From contig CAZTXG010000020.1 in the NCBI GenBank assembly GCA_964617335.1, forward strand, positions 1-31,776: a DNA stretch of 31,776 nucleotides, given 5' to 3'. The notes below the pieces were generated by a model. The model was given only the letters and a program-made list of their open reading frames with translations, was not told where the DNA came from and did not search any database. This document shows, in pieces, positions 8,379-15,776 of this stretch; the stretch's first letter is position 1, and every line of letters starts with the position of its first letter. The stretch is from UBA2658 sp964617335. Its GTDB lineage: Bacteria > Bacillota > Clostridia > Oscillospirales > Oscillospiraceae. A program made the position numbers and the translations under genes.

Positions 8379-9289
8379 AAAAACGCATATTTTTGCCCCT
8401 GCTTTGTCTTCTTCTCCTTTTATCCTCCTGCGGCAAAAAAAGCTTCTCCGGAGTTGAGGCGGACAGCATAAAGGTTTACAGGCTTCTTCGGCCGGAATAC
8501 CAAACCGGAGGCGAGCTTTTATATCCGGAAAGCTACCCCTTCCCTGAGGATGGCACAGACCCCCTTCAGTGTGCGGCCTATGCCCTAAAAAGCGTGCCCT
8601 CCGGTGAAAAGCTTATGTGTGCCCTGCCTGAAAATGTGGACATACTTTCCGTCAGGGAAAGCGGGAAAAACGCCCTTGTATATTTAAGCGAAACATATAA
8701 CAGCCTTGAGGGAATGGACAAAACTCTGGCAGATTGCGCCATAGCCCTTACCATGACATCTCTGCCCGAAATAGATAGGGTTAGCCTTTATGTCGGAAGC
8801 GAAACAGCGGGAAGGATAGTCAGCCCCGATAGAGCAGTTTTAAGAAACACTGTCCACAGTGATGAAGAAGCCGAAGCAAGACTTTATTTTCCAAGGCCCG
8901 ACTATGGAGACATTGTTTTTGAATATCATAGCCTTAGCCTAAACGAAGATATTTCTTCCGAGCGCAGCCTTATGTATGAGCTTCTTGATGGACCGGAAAG
9001 CAGCCGCCTTGTCCCTGCCCTGCCTGAGGACACTGTGCTTTTATCCATATACACTCAGGATGGTGTCTGTAACATCAGTCTTTCGGAAAGCTTTCTTTTA
9101 TCTTGTGACGAAAACCCCGAAATGGCAAAGCTTTGGATATATTCCGTGGTGAACTCCCTTTCGGGCATTTCCGGAATAAACAGTGTTCAAATTCTTATTG
9201 AAGGAAAAAAATCAGCCGAAGCCGGCGGAATCAGCATATCAGAGCCTTTTGAGTATAATGAAAATATAGTCGGCTCCGCGTTTTCGTGA
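8375..9289 (+). CDS. Lipoprotein with two GerMN domains
   Basis: This 304-residue exported protein has a lipoprotein signal peptide ending in LLSSC, with Cys19 as the lipidation site. Two GerMN-type domains follow at about 50-150 and 175-285. Each shows the family pattern of a strand-rich start, an LP(E)xxxLLS turn, and a strand followed by a long helix with a hydrophobic face. GerMN domains occur in spore germination protein GerM and in actinobacterial LpqB, which is encoded with the MtrAB two-component system and acts on MtrB. The ATGA overlap with the histidine kinase and a strong AGGAGG inside the kinase gene suggest stoichiometric expression. It probably modulates the kinase sensor domain or acts on the wall or spore coat; the first is inference from the operon. 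Confidence 0.85.
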   Translation: MKKRIFLPLLCLLLLLSSCGKKSFSGVEADSIKVYRLLRPEYQTGGELLYPESYPFPEDGTDPLQCAAYALKSVPSGEKLMCALPENVDILSVRESGKNALVYLSETYNSLEGMDKTLADCAIALTMTSLPEIDRVSLYVGSETAGRIVSPDRAVLRNTVHSDEEAEARLYFPRPDYGDIVFEYHSLSLNEDISSERSLMYELLDGPESSRLVPALPEDTVLLSIYTQDGVCNISLSESFLLSCDENPEMAKLWIYSVVNSLSGISGINSVQILIEGKKSAEAGGISISEPFEYNENIVGSAFS

Positions 9290-9325
9290 AGCCCTTTATA
9301 AACCCAAATAAACGGAGGAAAAACC

Positions 9326-10603
9326 ATGAGCAGAATCGGCACCAAATGCGTTCAGGCAGGCTATGAGCCAAAAAACGGACAGCCCCGCCAAATACCTATC
9401 ATCCAAAGCACCACCTTTAAGTATGACAGCAGCGAGGAGATGGGACGTCTCTTTGACTTGGAAGCCTCCGGCTATTTTTACAGCCGTCTGCAAAACCCCA
9501 CCTGTGACCATGTGGCTGCCCGCATCTGCGCTCTTGAGGGCGGGTCTGCCGCCATGCTCACATCTTCCGGGCAGTCGGCAAACTTCTTTGCAATCTTTAA
9601 CATATGTCAGGCCGGCGACCATGTGCTTTGCTCCTCGGCCCTATATGGCGGCACATATAATCTTTTTAACGTAACTATGCGCAAAATGGGCATAGATTTC
9701 ACCTTTATCTCCCCCGACTGCACAGACGAAGAGCTTTACGCCGCCTTCCGCCCCAACACCAAGGCTCTTTTCGGCGAAACCATCTCAAACCCCTCCCTGC
9801 AGGTTCTGGACATAGAGCGATTTGCAAAAGCTGCCCACAGTAATGGGGTGCCCCTCATTATAGACAACACCTTCCCCACCCCTGTAAACTGCCGCCCTAT
9901 AGAGTGGGGGGCTGATATTGTTGTTCATTCCACAACGAAATACATGGACGGACACAGCTCCACCGTCGGAGGGGCCATAGTGGACGCCGGTAAGTTTGAC
10001 TGGAACGCCAATGCCGAAAAGTTTCCGGGACTCACCACTCCCGACGAGAGCTATCACGGCCTTATATACACAGAGCGCTTTGGCCTTGAAGGGGCCTTCA
10101 TAACCAAATGCACAGCCCAGCTTATGCGGGACTTTGGCTGCTGCGCCTCGGCCCAAAGCGCCTATATTGTCGGTATTGGCATAGAGACCCTTCACCTTCG
10201 CATGGCACAGCACTGCAAAAATGCCCTTGCGGCGGCACAGCTTTTATCCAAGCACGAAAAAGTTGCCTGGGTAAATTATCCGGAGCTGCCCGATAATAAA
10301 TGTTATGACTTAGCAAAAAAATATCTTCCCAAGGGCTCCTGCGGCGTGGTTTCCTTCGGGCTTAAAGGCGGCAGAGCAGCAGCAGAACGTTTTATGGCAA
10401 AGCTTAAGCTTGCAATTATAGCCACCCATGTGGCCGATGCACACAGCTGTGTTTTACATCCTGCCAACGCCACCCACCGCCAGCTTTCCGAGTCTGAGCT
10501 TTTAAAGGCGGGAGTCCCTTCGGATCTTATCCGAATTTCCCTCGGCATTGAGGACACGGAGGACATAAAGGAAGATATCCTTCATGCTTTGGAGTCGGTT
10601 TAA
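9326..10603 (+). CDS. metY: O-acetylhomoserine aminocarboxypropyltransferase (sulfhydrylase)
   Basis: This 425-residue PLP enzyme of the Cys/Met metabolism family makes homocysteine from O-acetylhomoserine and sulfide, feeding methionine synthesis. The PLP lysine is Lys205 in VVHSTTKYMDGH. Other family landmarks are YSRLQNPTCDHV near 52-63, LTSSGQSA near 78, LIIDNTFPTP near 178 and LIRISLGIEDTEDI at the C-terminus. The length of about 425 residues favours MetY over the shorter cystathionine gamma-synthases and lyases of about 380-400. The ATG follows GGAGG. It starts 36 bases after the GerMN lipoprotein. No SAM riboswitch or T-box is visible in that gap, so either it is read from upstream or its control is elsewhere. 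Confidence 0.9.
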   Translation: MSRIGTKCVQAGYEPKNGQPRQIPIIQSTTFKYDSSEEMGRLFDLEASGYFYSRLQNPTCDHVAARICALEGGSAAMLTSSGQSANFFAIFNICQAGDHVLCSSALYGGTYNLFNVTMRKMGIDFTFISPDCTDEELYAAFRPNTKALFGETISNPSLQVLDIERFAKAAHSNGVPLIIDNTFPTPVNCRPIEWGADIVVHSTTKYMDGHSSTVGGAIVDAGKFDWNANAEKFPGLTTPDESYHGLIYTERFGLEGAFITKCTAQLMRDFGCCASAQSAYIVGIGIETLHLRMAQHCKNALAAAQLLSKHEKVAWVNYPELPDNKCYDLAKKYLPKGSCGVVSFGLKGGRAAAERFMAKLKLAIIATHVADAHSCVLHPANATHRQLSESELLKAGVPSDLIRISLGIEDTEDIKEDILHALESV

Positions 10604-10687
10604 GCCCGTCAAAGCCAATGAAAACTATCCTGCGGCAGTACAGGCCCTTATGGTTCTGCACAGGCAAAAAATTGAAAGGAAAATAGA

Positions 10688-11182
10688 ATGAGCCTTCCGA
10701 TACCCGACATCTCGCTCGGCAGCATATATGAGCTTAAACCCCAAACTCTTTCGGACAGGGGCATAAAGCTTCTTTTCATGGATCTTGACAACACCCTTGC
10801 CCCTTTTTGTGAAACCAGTGCCTCGGTTCCTCTGCGAAACTGGATAGACAGCCTTAAAAAAGCCGAAATTGAGCCTTTTATCTTATCCAACAACAGAGGA
10901 AAAAAGCCCCGTAATTTTGCCGCCGACCTTTCTTTAGAATATGTAGGCAGGGCAAAAAAACCCTCTACGGCAAAGCTTTTGCAGGTTTTGAAAAAAAAGG
11001 ACATTGCGGCGGAAAATGCCGCCATTATAGGTGACCAGATATATACGGACGTTCTCTGCGGGAAGCGCGCGGGGCTAACAAGCATTGCCGTTCGCCCCAT
11101 CAGTATGATTAATCCCCTGCACTTAATACGCTATGGTCTTGAAGCGCCTTTCCGGCTTGCTTACAAGATAAAATCAAAATAG
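10688..11182 (+). CDS. yqeG: YqeG-family HAD IIIA-type phosphatase
   Basis: This is a 164-residue soluble HAD-superfamily protein. The catalytic motif I is MDLDNTLAPF (Asp32, Asp34). Motif II is FILSNNRG (Ser in the expected place), motif III is the AKKPS lysine region, and motif IV is IGDQIYTDVLCGKRAG. The length matches the YqeG family of Firmicutes, whose substrate is not firmly known. The 84-base gap after metY contains no convincing gene. It is followed 17 bases later by the M24 peptidase and then efp, which suggests a housekeeping operon. The Shine-Dalgarno site AAAGGA is modest. Confidence 0.9.
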   Translation: MSLPIPDISLGSIYELKPQTLSDRGIKLLFMDLDNTLAPFCETSASVPLRNWIDSLKKAEIEPFILSNNRGKKPRNFAADLSLEYVGRAKKPSTAKLLQVLKKKDIAAENAAIIGDQIYTDVLCGKRAGLTSIAVRPISMINPLHLIRYGLEAPFRLAYKIKSK

Positions 11183-11199
11183 ACAGGAAGGAAGAAAAC

Positions 11200-12267
11200 G
11201 TGGCAAACATTAAAAAAATCCAAAAAGCCATGGAAAGTTACGACATAGACGCCCTTTTGCTAAATGATGAAACAGACAGGCTTTATGCCTCAGGCTTTCA
11301 AACCTCCTCAGGCGCCCTGCTTATCCTGCCGGAAAAGGCTTTTTTTATCACAGACTCCCGATACATCGAGGCGGCCCTCGAATATGTAAAAGATGCCGAA
11401 GTTCTTCAAAGCACTACAGAGGAAAAAGAAAACGATATCTTGAAAAGGCTAATTTCCGAAAGGGCAATTACAAGGCTTGGCGCTCAGGACGAAAGCCTAA
11501 GCTACAGTGAATATCTCCGCTTGCAGCAGGCTCTCTCCTTAGAGCTTGTCCCTGCCCAAAAAATCTGTCTTGAGCTTCGGCAAACTAAGGAGCCTTACGA
11601 AGTTGAAAACATAGTTTCTGCCCAGCGTATTGCCGAAAAAGCCCTTGACTATGTATTGGGCATGATAAAACCGGGCATAAGTGAAAAAGAGATAGCGGCG
11701 GAGCTTGAATATCAAATGGTTAAAAACGGCGCTCAGTGCGTATCTTTTGAAACCATCTGTGTTTCGGGGCCAAACTCCAGCCGCCCCCACGGTGTTCCCG
11801 GCGGCAGAAAGCTGCAAGCAGGAGATTTTATCACCATGGACTTTGGCTGCAAGGTAAATGGTTATTGCTCGGATATGACCCGCACAGTTGCCCTAGGCAG
11901 CGTTACAGAGGAAATGCGAAGGGTTTATGACACTGTGCTTTCTGCCCAGCTTGCCGGCATTTCCGCAGCTCGTGCCGGAATAATAGGCAGAGATATGGAC
12001 AAGGCTGCCAGGGATATAATAGAAAAAGCCGGCTACGGTGAATATTTCGGCCACGGACTCGGCCATAGTGTCGGTCTTCAAATACACGAGGGTCCCAATG
12101 CAAACCCCAGGGAAACAAGGCCCCTGCCCGAAGGAGCGGTTGTTACAAGTGAGCCGGGCATATATCTTCCCGGAAAGTTTGGTGTGCGCATAGAGGACAT
12201 GGTTTATATCACAAAAGACGGCTGTGAAAACCTTACAAAGGCACCAAAAGAGCTTATTATCTTATAG
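11200..12267 (+). CDS. Xaa-Pro aminopeptidase (M24 family, YqhT type)
   Basis: This 355-residue cytosolic metallopeptidase removes an N-terminal residue that precedes proline. The N-terminal creatinase-like domain covers about 1-130 and the pita-bread catalytic domain the rest. All five metal ligands are visible: Asp214 (ITMDFG), Asp225 (GYCSDMTRT), His289 (GHGLGHSVG), Glu318 (VTSEPGIY) and Glu332 (VRIEDMV). The start is GTG at 11200, spaced after GGAAGGAAG. It sits directly before efp, as yqhT does in Bacillus. EF-P relieves ribosome stalling on polyproline, so the pairing joins two proline-peptide functions. Family members are hard to separate by eye, so PepQ-type dipeptidase activity is the main alternative. 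Confidence 0.92.
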   Translation: MANIKKIQKAMESYDIDALLLNDETDRLYASGFQTSSGALLILPEKAFFITDSRYIEAALEYVKDAEVLQSTTEEKENDILKRLISERAITRLGAQDESLSYSEYLRLQQALSLELVPAQKICLELRQTKEPYEVENIVSAQRIAEKALDYVLGMIKPGISEKEIAAELEYQMVKNGAQCVSFETICVSGPNSSRPHGVPGGRKLQAGDFITMDFGCKVNGYCSDMTRTVALGSVTEEMRRVYDTVLSAQLAGISAARAGIIGRDMDKAARDIIEKAGYGEYFGHGLGHSVGLQIHEGPNANPRETRPLPEGAVVTSEPGIYLPGKFGVRIEDMVYITKDGCENLTKAPKELIIL

Positions 12268-12323
12268 CTTCCATTTCTTGTGTAAAAAGCTTGTAAAAAC
12301 TTTATTTTTTAACAATCTAAACC

Positions 12324-12352
12324 TTGTCAAAAGTAGGATAATAGTGTAAAAT
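12324..12352 (+). promoter_or_regulatory. SigmaA-type promoter for efp
   Basis: TTGTCA (12324-12329) and TAAAAT (12347-12352) are separated by 17 bases and lie 74 bases upstream of the efp ATG. This implies that efp can be transcribed apart from the peptidase gene. Confidence 0.7.
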
Positions 12353-12426
12353 GGGCGAGCTAAGGTATGTTAATAAGAGTCCGCCTTATAAATACGGACT
12401 CAAATCTCTATATAGGAGGACCTGTT

Positions 12427-12990
12427 ATGATAAGCGCAGGCGAATTTCGCAACGGCGTTACCTTTGAGCTGGACGGTAAGGTAATGCAGGTAATTGAGTT
12501 TCAGCACGTAAAACCGGGAAAGGGCGCAGCCTTTGTCCGCACAAAGATGAAAAATGTCATCACCGGCGGCGTTACCGAAACATCTTTTAACCCCACAGAA
12601 AAATTTGAAAATGCATATGTGGACCGCAAAAATATGGAATACAGCTATTCTGACGGCGACCTGTACTACTTCATGGATCAGGAAAGCTATGAGCTTGTTC
12701 CCATTGACAAGAGCATACTAACAGAAAGCTTCAGATTCGTTAAGGAAAACATGGTATGCACAGTTTCATCATATAAGGGCAACGTGTTCTCTGTTGAAGC
12801 GCCGAACTTTGTAGAGCTTGAAATCACAGACACAGACCCCGGCTTTGCCGGAAACACAGCCACAAACGCCAGCAAGCCCGCAACAGTGGAAACCGGCGCC
12901 GAGATAAAGGTTCCCCTGTTTCTGGACATTGGCGACCGCATAAAAATCGATACCCGCAGCGGCGAATATCTGGAGCGGGCCAAGGGCTAA
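12427..12990 (+). CDS. efp: Translation elongation factor P
   Basis: This 187-residue factor enters the ribosomal E site and helps peptide bond formation at consecutive prolines. The ATG at 12427 follows AGGAGG; the frame extends 20 codons upstream but that part has no ribosome site and no homology. The N-terminal KOW-like domain carries the loop HVKPGKGAAFVR, whose tip Lys32 is the residue modified by 5-aminopentanol in Bacillus EF-P. The two OB domains follow, ending in GDRIKIDTRSGEYLERAKG, the normal family end. No EpmA, EpmB or EarP gene is nearby. Modification type cannot be proven, but the KPGKG loop fits a lysine-modified EF-P. Confidence 0.97.
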   Translation: MISAGEFRNGVTFELDGKVMQVIEFQHVKPGKGAAFVRTKMKNVITGGVTETSFNPTEKFENAYVDRKNMEYSYSDGDLYYFMDQESYELVPIDKSILTESFRFVKENMVCTVSSYKGNVFSVEAPNFVELEITDTDPGFAGNTATNASKPATVETGAEIKVPLFLDIGDRIKIDTRSGEYLERAKG

Positions 12991-13069
12991 GACTCACAAG
13001 TTTTCTAAAGCCGGCAAAAGTATTATGCTTTACCGGTCTTATGCACTACATTTTAAGGAGGACGTTGTA

Positions 13070-13645
13070 ATGACAACACCTGAAAAAGTCGCATATCTAA
13101 AAGGTCTTGCCGAGGGCTTGGGTCTTGGCAAGGAGACAAAGGAAGATAAGCTTTTTAACGCAATTATAGACATTTTAGGCTCAGTGGCATCGGATTTGGA
13201 AGACCTTGAGGAAACTACTATGGATCTTGGCGAGGAGCTTGACGCAATATCAGACGACCTCTCCCTGGTAGAAAGCCTTGTATACGATGAAGATGACTAC
13301 TGCTGCGATGACTACGGCCATGAGCATGAGCATATCCATGGCCATGAGCACGGAGACGACTGCTGCTGCGGTGACCACGAGCATGAGCACGAACACGGAG
13401 ACTGCTGCTGCGGCGGCCACGGTCACGAGGAACGTATATCTGCTGATGCCGTATTTTACGAAATCACCTGCCCTGCCTGTGAAAACACCATCACGGTAGA
13501 CGGCGACGTTCTCGCCCTTGGAAAAATCCAGTGCCCCAATTGCGGCGAGATGCTGGAGTTTGATTTGGAAAACATCGAGTATGAGGATGACTTTGACGCC
13601 TCTGATAATGAGAAAGATAGCGGCTGCGGCTGCGGCTGCCATTAA
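13070..13645 (+). CDS. CD1247-type protein with His/Cys-rich segment and zinc-ribbon
   Basis: This is a 191-residue acidic protein. Residues 1-72 are helical and match what I recall of the CD1247 N-terminal domain of Clostridia: EKVAYLKGLAEGLG followed by an acidic heptad-like coiled coil. Residues 78-119 hold 12 His and 8 Cys, built on a duplicated EHGD-CCCG-H unit. Residues 134-158 form a zinc-ribbon-like CPAC and CPNC pair. The tail ends CGCGCGCH. The true ATG at 13070 follows AAGGAGG; the frame extends 15 codons upstream without support. It lies 79 bases after efp and ends in a strong terminator. It is probably a metal-binding or metal-storing protein; which metal, and why it sits beside efp, are unknown. 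Confidence 0.75.
   Translation: MTTPEKVAYLKGLAEGLGLGKETKEDKLFNAIIDILGSVASDLEDLEETTMDLGEELDAISDDLSLVESLVYDEDDYCCDDYGHEHEHIHGHEHGDDCCCGDHEHEHEHGDCCCGGHGHEERISADAVFYEITCPACENTITVDGDVLALGKIQCPNCGEMLEFDLENIEYEDDFDASDNEKDSGCGCGCH
13349..13419 (+). repeat. Imperfect tandem duplication inside the His/Cys-rich coding segment
   Basis: Two units of about 23 bases, beginning near 13349 and 13394, each encode HGD, three Cys and Gly. They are joined by alternating His-Glu codons. The repeat is in frame and probably arose by slippage or local duplication, so copy number may vary between strains. Confidence 0.6.
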
Positions 13646-13659
13646 AAACTAAAAACAAA

Positions 13660-13688
13660 AGACCCGGCCTTATGCTGGGTCTTTTTTT
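13660..13688 (+). terminator. Rho-independent terminator after the CD1247-type gene
   Basis: A 9-bp stem (13660-13668 with 13674-13682, one wobble) with a 5-base loop is followed by a run of seven T residues. It closes the efp/CD1247 unit. Confidence 0.92.
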
Positions 13689-13745
13689 ATATTTTCCTGA
13701 GCATAACAGCCGCATTATTTTTTAATTTATGCTTCCTCAAAATCT

Positions 13746-13774
13746 TTGTTTTTTTCATATAAATATGCTATAAT
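13746..13774 (+). promoter_or_regulatory. SigmaA-type promoter for the GNAT/flavoprotein pair
   Basis: TTGTTT (13746-13751) and TATAAT (13769-13774) are 17 bases apart, in an AT-rich stretch after the preceding terminator. An untranslated leader of about 90 bases follows before the GNAT ATG. Confidence 0.7.
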
Positions 13775-13871
13775 ATCCCCAAATAGAAATTTGAGGCAGA
13801 GACAGTGTACCGCAATCAGCTTTTACAGCTTTTAGATATTTAACAAACAAAATAACAAACGGAGGTATATT

Positions 13872-14303
13872 ATGATATTCTTACAAAAGTGCGGCAAAGC
13901 AGATATTCCGGCGGCGGCTCAAATGATGTGCACGGTATACGCCGAGCCTCCTTGGAGTGAAAAATGGCAGCTGGACAGAGCTGAAAAGCGTATAACTGCT
14001 TTTTTGTCCGGTGACTACAGGCGGGGCTATGCCATGATTCTTGAAAGGGAACCTATAGGATATCTTTTCGGCAGAATTGACTTAACCGCGAAAAACGATA
14101 TCTTTTATGTAGACGAGCTTTTTGTCCACCCCCGCTATCAGCGTAAAGGCTCCGGCAGCATGGCAATGGTTCACCTTGCTCAAGAGCTTAAAAAAGAAGG
14201 CATTTCCCGCATAGAACTGCACACTATTTCCGAGGATATAAGCTTTTACGAGAAAAACGGCTTTGAAAAATCCTCATACAGATATCTGGAGAAAAAAATA
14301 TGA
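13872..14303 (+). CDS. GNAT-family N-acetyltransferase
   Basis: This 143-residue protein has the GNAT fold. The acetyl-CoA binding motif A is in VHPRYQRKGSGSMAM (about 90-105), preceded by the beta4 strand FYVDELFV. The C-terminal motif B includes ISFYEKNGFEKSSYRYLEKK. The N-terminal AEPPWSEKW resembles the start of several small-molecule GNATs, including aminoglycoside 6'-acetyltransferase relatives, but the substrate cannot be told from sequence and no resistance role is claimed. The ATG follows GGAGG. Its stop codon overlaps the start of the next gene by four bases. Confidence 0.9.
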   Translation: MIFLQKCGKADIPAAAQMMCTVYAEPPWSEKWQLDRAEKRITAFLSGDYRRGYAMILEREPIGYLFGRIDLTAKNDIFYVDELFVHPRYQRKGSGSMAMVHLAQELKKEGISRIELHTISEDISFYEKNGFEKSSYRYLEKKI

Positions 14304-14887
14304 AAGTGCTTCTTATAAACGGCAGCCCCCATGTCAAAGGCTCTACCTACACCGCCCTTTCCGCCATCGGCTCCGAGTTGGAAAAAGGCGGTGTGGACTA
14401 CGAGATTTTTCACATAGGCACAAAGCCCATAAGCGGCTGCTTAGCCTGCGGCAAATGCAGGGAATTAGGGCGCTGCTTTATGGATGATGTGGTAAACACA
14501 GCTTTAGATAAGGCCTCCTCCTGCGATGGCTTTATTTTCGGCTCCCCTGTGTATTATGCCTCGGCCAACGGCTCTATGATTTCCTTTATGGACAGACTTT
14601 TTTATACGCATACAGATTACTTCGCCTTTAAGCCCGCAGCCTGCATTTGTGCTGCCCGTCGGGGCGGGGCCACAGCCACCTATGATCAGCTTAATAAATA
14701 TTTAGGCATAAACAAAATGATATGCCTGCCTTCAGTTTACTGGAACATGGTTTACGGGCGCACAGCCGAGGAAGTTTCTAAAGATACCGAGGGCATGAAC
14801 ATAATGCGGGCTGTCGGTAAAAACATGGTCTGGATGCTCAAAGTGCTTGAGGCTGCAAAAAATCAGGGTATAGAAAATCCCCTCTAA
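14300..14887 (+). CDS. NADPH-dependent FMN reductase-like flavoprotein with CX2CX2CX5C motif
   Basis: This 195-residue protein has a flavodoxin-like fold. LLINGSPHVKGST (residues 4-16) is the FMN phosphate loop, and FGSPVYYASANGSMISFMDR (about 75-94) is the second FMN-contact segment. Between them GCLACGKCRELGRC places Cys47, Cys50, Cys53 and Cys59 in the spacing used by archaeal and clostridial iron-sulfur flavoproteins to hold a [4Fe-4S] cluster. It may therefore be an iron-sulfur flavoprotein rather than a simple reductase. It is translationally coupled to the GNAT gene through ATGA. The substrate is unknown; oxygen or peroxide detoxification is one possibility from the iron-sulfur flavoprotein family. 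Confidence 0.87.
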   Translation: MKVLLINGSPHVKGSTYTALSAIGSELEKGGVDYEIFHIGTKPISGCLACGKCRELGRCFMDDVVNTALDKASSCDGFIFGSPVYYASANGSMISFMDRLFYTHTDYFAFKPAACICAARRGGATATYDQLNKYLGINKMICLPSVYWNMVYGRTAEEVSKDTEGMNIMRAVGKNMVWMLKVLEAAKNQGIENPL

Positions 14888-14968
14888 GCCAAAAGGCAAA
14901 AACCTTATAATCCCCTTTTCGCTTTTACTGAACTCTAAGGAGCTAAACTAAACTAGGAGACAAGGAAC

Positions 14969-15601
14969 ATGAAAAAACTCACTATCGCCCTTTTGTCTAT
15001 TTCCCTCATATGCTTTTCTCTGACAGGCTGCGTTATAAAATCCGAATCATCAGACACGCCGGAGCTTTTTCCCGACGAGCAGTCAGCCGAAATTGAAGCT
15101 TCCGGCGATACACAGAAGACAAAGACAGATGACGCTCCAAAAACAAACTTTAAAGGAACCATGGAAAGCTTTTCCGCTTCCGATATGGAAGGTAATACTG
15201 TTTCGGAAGCCATCTTTTCCGATTATGATGTGACAATGGTCAATATATGGGCCACCTGGTGCGGCTATTGCATAATTGAAATGCCTGACCTTCAGGAATT
15301 ATATGAGAGCCTGCCGGAAAATGTAAACCTTATTTCTGTCTGCGGCGATGCCGATACGGAAAGGGAGCTTGTCACCGGTATACTCTCGGAATACGGCATC
15401 ACCTTCACAGTTATTGAGGTAAGCGACGATATTAATAGCTCTCTTATGTCAGCTTTGCAGGCCTACCCCACCACAGTTTTTATGGACAGTAAAGGCCGCC
15501 CAATAGGAAATGCCCAGCTGGGTGTTCCCAGCTCGGGGGGCAGTGTGTCCGATTCCTATATGCTTCTTATTAATGCCGCCCTTGAGGCTATCGGAAAATA
15601 A
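14969..15601 (+). CDS. TlpA/ResA-like thioredoxin-fold lipoprotein
   Basis: This 210-residue exported protein has a lipobox LTGC with Cys21 as the lipid anchor, an acidic low-complexity linker (about 25-62), then a TlpA-like domain. The redox motif is WATWCGYC (Cys98, Cys101), and a cis-proline is seen in AYPTTVF. The domain order matches proteins that reduce or exchange thiols outside the membrane, such as ResA, but CGYC is not the cytochrome-specific CEPC and no cytochrome c gene is present. A TATAAT at 14906-14911 lacks a good -35, so the promoter is uncertain. Twenty-eight bases later begins the CD1871A microprotein, and the 4Fe-4S protein overlaps that one, so the three look like one operon. 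Confidence 0.92.
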   Translation: MKKLTIALLSISLICFSLTGCVIKSESSDTPELFPDEQSAEIEASGDTQKTKTDDAPKTNFKGTMESFSASDMEGNTVSEAIFSDYDVTMVNIWATWCGYCIIEMPDLQELYESLPENVNLISVCGDADTERELVTGILSEYGITFTVIEVSDDINSSLMSALQAYPTTVFMDSKGRPIGNAQLGVPSSGGSVSDSYMLLINAALEAIGK

Positions 15602-15629
15602 CTTCAGGCTTCTAAAGGTAGGTTTTTCT

Positions 15630-15776
15630 ATGAGCCGAAAAAGAAAAAAATTAATTCGTTTTGGGGTTTTGCTTATTTCTCTTGCCTTTATAGCCGCAGG
15701 GCTTCTTCGGGATGAGCAGCTTATGGTTTTGCAAAAGGCTGTCAGCATCTGCCTTGAGTGCATAGGAGTAGGCTGA
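15630..15776 (+). CDS. CD1871A-type CXXC microprotein
   Basis: This is a 48-residue protein with a basic N-terminus (SRKRKKLIR), one membrane helix at about 10-26, and a C-terminal ICLECIGVG in which Cys41 and Cys44 form a CXXC pair. The form basic-helix-CLECIG matches what I recall of the clostridial CD1871A family, which has no known function. An AAAGGTAGG ribosome site precedes the ATG. Its stop codon overlaps the start of the 4Fe-4S protein in TGATGA. By the positive-inside rule the N-terminus would be cytoplasmic and the CXXC outside, near the lipoprotein's thioredoxin domain. That placement is inference. It could pass thiol reducing power between the two neighbours. Confidence 0.82.
   Translation: MSRKRKKLIRFGVLLISLAFIAAGLLRDEQLMVLQKAVSICLECIGVG

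Noticed and set aside
10618..10686. 22-codon open frame between metY and yqeG
   Set aside because: No ribosome site, no recognisable sequence and no sign of a leader-peptide attenuator; likely chance.
12367..12426. 20-codon N-terminal extension of EF-P
   Set aside because: It spans the leader just after the promoter -10, lacks a ribosome site and has no counterpart in EF-P.
13012..13037. Hairpin between efp and the CD1247-type gene as a terminator
   Set aside because: The stem is interrupted by mismatches and no T-run follows; the two genes may be cotranscribed.
13250..13642. Open frames opposite and out of frame to the His/Cys-rich gene with Ala-, Val- or Met-rich repeats
   Set aside because: They are artefacts of the repeated GCTGCT and CATGAG codons of the real gene and lack ribosome sites.
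13872..14303. GNAT gene as an aminoglycoside resistance enzyme
   Set aside because: Only general GNAT motifs and a loosely similar N-terminus are seen; the genomic setting is core, not a resistance element.
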